Notes under the pieces: model-generated
The model's input: only the letters and a program-made list of their open reading frames with translations
The model's database searches: none
What the model was told of the DNA's origin: nothing
Position numbers and translations under genes: made by a program
In this document: piece by piece, positions 61,358 to 64,000 of the stretch
Numbering within the stretch: position 1 is the first letter of the stretch
Layout of the letters: every line of letters starts with the position of its first letter
Assembly (NCBI RefSeq): GCF_031755915.1
Contig: NC_083386.1
Span: 16,601,001 to 16,665,000 of the forward strand
Reading direction: 5' to 3'
DNA from: Ziziphus jujuba
Lineage: Eukaryota > Streptophyta > Magnoliopsida > Rosales > Rhamnaceae
Length of the DNA stretch: 64,000 nucleotides

Positions 61358-62041
61358 TATGCTTCCTTGAGTAATGTTCGAAGACTTCAATCTTTTTACC
61401 TCTCTAAAAACAAAGGGACAAAGCTTTATATTATAAGCATCATTAAATTATTCCTAAGTGTAACCTTATAATGCTGTTTCATTAACCCATATATTTTGAG
61501 CCTCACCCTCTAGTAAGAAACATGTAATATTACCCTTGTCCTCATTGGGACATTGCACACCTTTATATAGAATCTTTTCAATCTCAGTCAACTAAGACAA
61601 GGTTTCTATAGGATCAATAACACCATTAAATTCATTGCCTTTAACTCCCTAGCTTGTTTAATAGAAGGGTTAGTATGTATGCCTCTAGCTAAAACCTAAG
61701 CTTGGTGTCCTATAGAATCAACTCTATGTGTAGTCTTACTGCATCCTCATTTGGTGCTTATTGCCCTATAGGTCCACCACATCCACGTGTAGGAGGCATC
61801 TTTAAATATATGAAAGACAATGAATTTCAAATATCACATCCAAAAAGTACCAGAATTGGGAATATTAATAACGAGCTCCAAAAGAATGATATGACACCAA
61901 AGGATCAGGATAATATGACTCGAATGTCTTACCCGAATCAAGCAAACTTCAAAAACTAGATAATACCAAGAATAACCGATGAGATAACAAAGAAAAAGGA
62001 TGCATATGAAAGTGCAATTTTATAGGAACGTGGAACCTAAT
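61358..62041 (-). pseudogene. Gag remnant of the outer family-1 element, right part
   Basis: Aligned by word order with gag of the element at 18613-25460 (the AATCTTTTCAATCTCAGTCAA block, followed by a GGATCAATAACACC block and a CTCCCTAGCTTG block). Frames are closed by many stops. Confidence 0.5.
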
Positions 62042-62275
62042 ACTTTGATACCAAACTTATAGGACCTTCCTTGAGGTAGTTTTTGGACATCCAAATGGGT
62101 CTTGCTTAGAGGCAAACCAACTAGACTTTCTACTAAAAGTGCAGTAGAACCATCTTATAATTTAGACAAAATCCTGATTGTACCTGTGGATAAAAACCCA
62201 TCTAATACTTTTCAACAACAACAACAACATCATTGGCCATTGCAACTTCAAATATATATATATATATATCCAAAT
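62042..62275 (-). repeat. Primer-binding site and start of 5' LTR of the outer family-1 element
   Basis: The minus strand reads TGGTATCAAAGT at 62053-62042, a tRNA-Met-type primer-binding site. The LTR begins at 62058 (plus reading TATAGGACCTTCC) and matches the 3' LTR (GACATCCAAATGGGTCTTG against GAAATCCAAAATGATCTTG). It is cut at 62275 by the Copia element. Confidence 0.75.
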
Positions 62276-63297
62276 TGATGGAATTTGGTGTAGGTTTATG
62301 TTGTTGTACCCTAGAGCACAATCATTCAAGGTGTTAGTCAAGAATGATTGTTGTTGGTTCTTGGTTCTTGATTTTTTTTTTTTTTTTTGGGTTTGTTAAG
62401 GTTTTGTTTCTGGTTTTAATGGCGGTTTGGGGTTCTTGAGAAGGTTGTTAGCTTTTGGAAGAAGAAGAAAACAATTGTAGTAGTTGAGAGAGAGAGAGAG
62501 AGAGAGAGCCGAAATTGTTGTTTTTCAAAATTTATTTTTTTCTTTTTTTTTTTGAATATTACTTCCCCCTTTTTTCATTACAATTTTCATACTTTTAAAT
62601 ACATCAAAAAAGGCAATAAGACAGCTGTCATATTGAGCAATAAATACAAAAGCATTAAAAGTAACAAACCAAGCCAAACTACCTCAACTAACTCTAATCA
62701 ATGTGCTGGGCATGCAAGAAACCTTCTTTAATGGGCAGTTCAACTTGTCTAAGGCATTTGAATTTGAAAACCAGCTCCATTTGACTTGAAAATTGGAGGG
62801 AAACCTTTTGGAATATTAAACTATGTTCTAGCAAAAAAATAGATAAAATAAAGTCCATTTTCCCATTAAAAAATAATCAAACCCGAAGCAGTTTTGCCCA
62901 GTTTTCTGGACAACAAAACTGCATAAGGGTCAGATTGTTTAGGGCTTAACTCAGCCTTCCCAACTCCAAATTGGGCCATTCTTTTTGATACTGCTTCCTC
63001 TACATTTCTAGCTTATTATATCCAAAATTCAGATCCAAATCCCAAACCTTCTTCAAACGGAATCCAAGGAAGTGGACTTATGTTGCTGGAAATACAATTC
63101 CAGCAACTAGACAAAAAGGCCATAAGCTATAGTTAATGAGCTTAGGGCATTACAAAAAGGATATTGTTCATAAACATTAAAAGATAAAATCAAATGCATA
63201 AACATAAATAATGTTTGGTTTTTGATGTTGCAAAACAAAGAGTGCAAGTGTAACCGAACTACCTTGCACATTGTGGCAAGATCACCACATTTCAACA
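62276..63297 (-). repeat. 3' LTR of the Copia element
   Basis: A 1022-bp LTR, inverted relative to the solo Copia LTR at 50662-51662. On the minus strand it starts TGTTGAAATGTGGTGATC and ends CACCAAATTCCATCA. Includes a (GA)n run at about 62487-62509 and poly-T stretches that differ from the solo copy. Confidence 0.9.
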
Positions 63298-64000
63298 TTC
63301 CTCTTTGGTGTTCTTGCTTGTAATATTTAGAAGCTTCCTCAAGGTCTCAAATCTTGCTTTTGGAAGTGGCTTGGTGAAGAAATCTGCAAGGTTATCTTCG
63401 GTCTTGATATATTCCAAGCTTACTTCTCCATTTTTTTCAAACTCCCTCAAAGAGTGATACTTCACCGGTATGTGTTTTGTCCTTCCATGTTGAATGGGGT
63501 TCTTGGCTATTGATATGGCTGAAGTGTTGTCACATTTGATGATGGTTGAACTCTCTTGAGGATAACCAAGGTCCTTCAATAAGTTCCTAAGCCAAATGCA
63601 TTGATTTGCACATGAAGAGCAAGCAATGTACTCGGCTTCGGCGGTGCTTTGAGCGGTTGTTGCTTGCTTCTTTGCATTCCATGAGAATGGTCCACTACCA
63701 AGTGAGAAAAGATACCCCAAAGTGCTCTTCATATCATCCAAGCATCCACCCCAATCACTATCCGAGTAGGCCATTAATCTCATCACATCTTGCCTATCAT
63801 ACCAAACTCCAATGTCTTGTGTTCCTTTTAAGTATCTAAGAATTCTTTTGGCACCTACAAAATGATTTTGGGATGGTGCTTGCATATATCTAGACAAAAC
63901 ACATGTGGCATGCATAATATCGGGTCTTGATGAACATACATAGAGCAAACTTCCTATCATGCTTCTATATAGGGTCGAGTTTACCTTTGGTGTGCCATCC
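63292..64000 (-). CDS. Copia pol C-terminus: RT end and RNase H (partial)
   Basis: An uninterrupted frame from the window edge to a TGA at 63294-63292, with the stop codon lying inside the first bases of the LTR. Motifs: YRSMIGSLLYVCSSRPDI (end of RT), HFVGAKRILRYLKGTQDIG, YSDSDWGGCLDDMKST, STAEAEYIACSS, IKCDNTSAISIAKNPIQHGR, TKHIPVKYHSLRE and KTEDNLADFFTKPLP, which together define the Ty1/Copia RNase H with its acidic catalytic residues. It ends LNITSKNTKEEC. The absence of stops over more than 230 codons contrasts with every Ty3 remnant in the window and suggests a recent insertion. Confidence 0.95.
   Translation of the reverse strand, partial: DGTPKVNSTLYRSMIGSLLYVCSSRPDIMHATCVLSRYMQAPSQNHFVGAKRILRYLKGTQDIGVWYDRQDVMRLMAYSDSDWGGCLDDMKSTLGYLFSLGSGPFSWNAKKQATTAQSTAEAEYIACSSCANQCIWLRNLLKDLGYPQESSTIIKCDNTSAISIAKNPIQHGRTKHIPVKYHSLREFEKNGEVSLEYIKTEDNLADFFTKPLPKARFETLRKLLNITSKNTKEEC

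Larger units (their letters stand above)
44081..62275 (-). mobile_element. Family-1 Ty3 element, outer host of the nested cluster (continues off the right edge)
   Basis: Reconstructed by removing later insertions. The 3' LTR spans 44081-49112, pol and gag remnants lie at 49113-53851, gag continues at 61358-62041, the primer-binding site is 62042-62053 and the 5' LTR starts at 62058 and is cut at 62275 by a Copia element. LTR sequence and gag words match the element at 18613-25460. Motifs (DIFSNNLP, SSWGRPILFVKTKDGS, LGLAGYYHQFVKSFSKI, SPMKDVVHYGKRGKLSPRY) are those of Del/Tekay-like chromoviruses. The RT catalytic core is deleted and many stops are present. Confidence 0.8.
62276..64000 (-). 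mobile_element. Copia retrotransposon, 3' end (continues off the right edge)
   Basis: The 3' LTR spans 62276-63297, the polypurine tract AAAGAGGAA lies just inside it, and the pol RNase H frame occupies 63292-64000. The five bases before 62276 are CAAAT, the expected left copy of the target-site duplication; the partner lies outside the window. This is probably the youngest insertion seen, since its frame is unbroken. Confidence 0.9.

Overview
The window is nuclear DNA from a flowering plant, most likely a eudicot. It is very AT-rich, has GT-AG introns, carries plant gene families (an AVT1-type vacuolar amino-acid transporter, a plant DHHC S-acyltransferase, a plastid fibrillin relative) and is crowded with plant LTR retrotransposons, MITE-like elements and long dinucleotide microsatellites. 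I cannot name the species.

Layout. 1-2430 (minus): the first three coding exons of an AVT1-like transporter; the splice acceptor of exon 4 occupies the first two bases of the window. 4640-8680: an inverted-repeat element, a diverged tandem duplication and a solo LTR of a Ty3 family (family 1) that contains a tRNA-derived SINE with 9-bp target-site duplications. 12025-12826: a hAT-like non-autonomous element. 15068-15506 (minus): a broken fibrillin (plastid-lipid-associated protein) pseudogene that keeps its TATA box, start codon and transit-peptide region. 17377-18612: a long-TIR foldback element next to a truncated family-1 element (18613-25460, minus) with decayed gag, protease, RT, RNase H and integrase. 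25700-35300: tandem repeats, palindromic MITEs lodged in TA repeats, and long microsatellites; I see no convincing gene. 36750-41524 (minus): a complete seven-exon DHHC palmitoyltransferase gene of the PAT15/16 type, 276 codons including the stop. 44081 to the right edge: a nested retrotransposon cluster.

The nested cluster. The outermost unit is another family-1 Ty3 element (minus, 44081 to beyond 62275). It has been hit by a solo LTR of family 2 (44092-45191, TSD GATTA), a head-to-head pair of truncated family-2 LTRs (46208-47838), a solo Copia LTR (50662-51662, TSD TGTGA), a complete-ended family-2 Ty3 element (53852-61352, TSD ACAAA) which itself carries a solo LTR of its own family (57462-58607, TSD ATCCT), and a Copia element (62276 to the edge) whose RNase H reading frame is intact to the window end. 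Most junctions are exact to the base and the flanking reading frames rejoin across them.

Only two protein-coding genes look functional: the transporter and the S-acyltransferase, both on the minus strand. Everything else recognisable is transposon-derived, pseudogenic or repetitive. I found no new multi-gene system. The observations most worth a second look are the family-2 pol frame that appears to run through the polypurine tract into the 3' LTR, the inverted LTR pair, the foldback element at the break of a Ty3 element, and the promoter-bearing fibrillin fragment.
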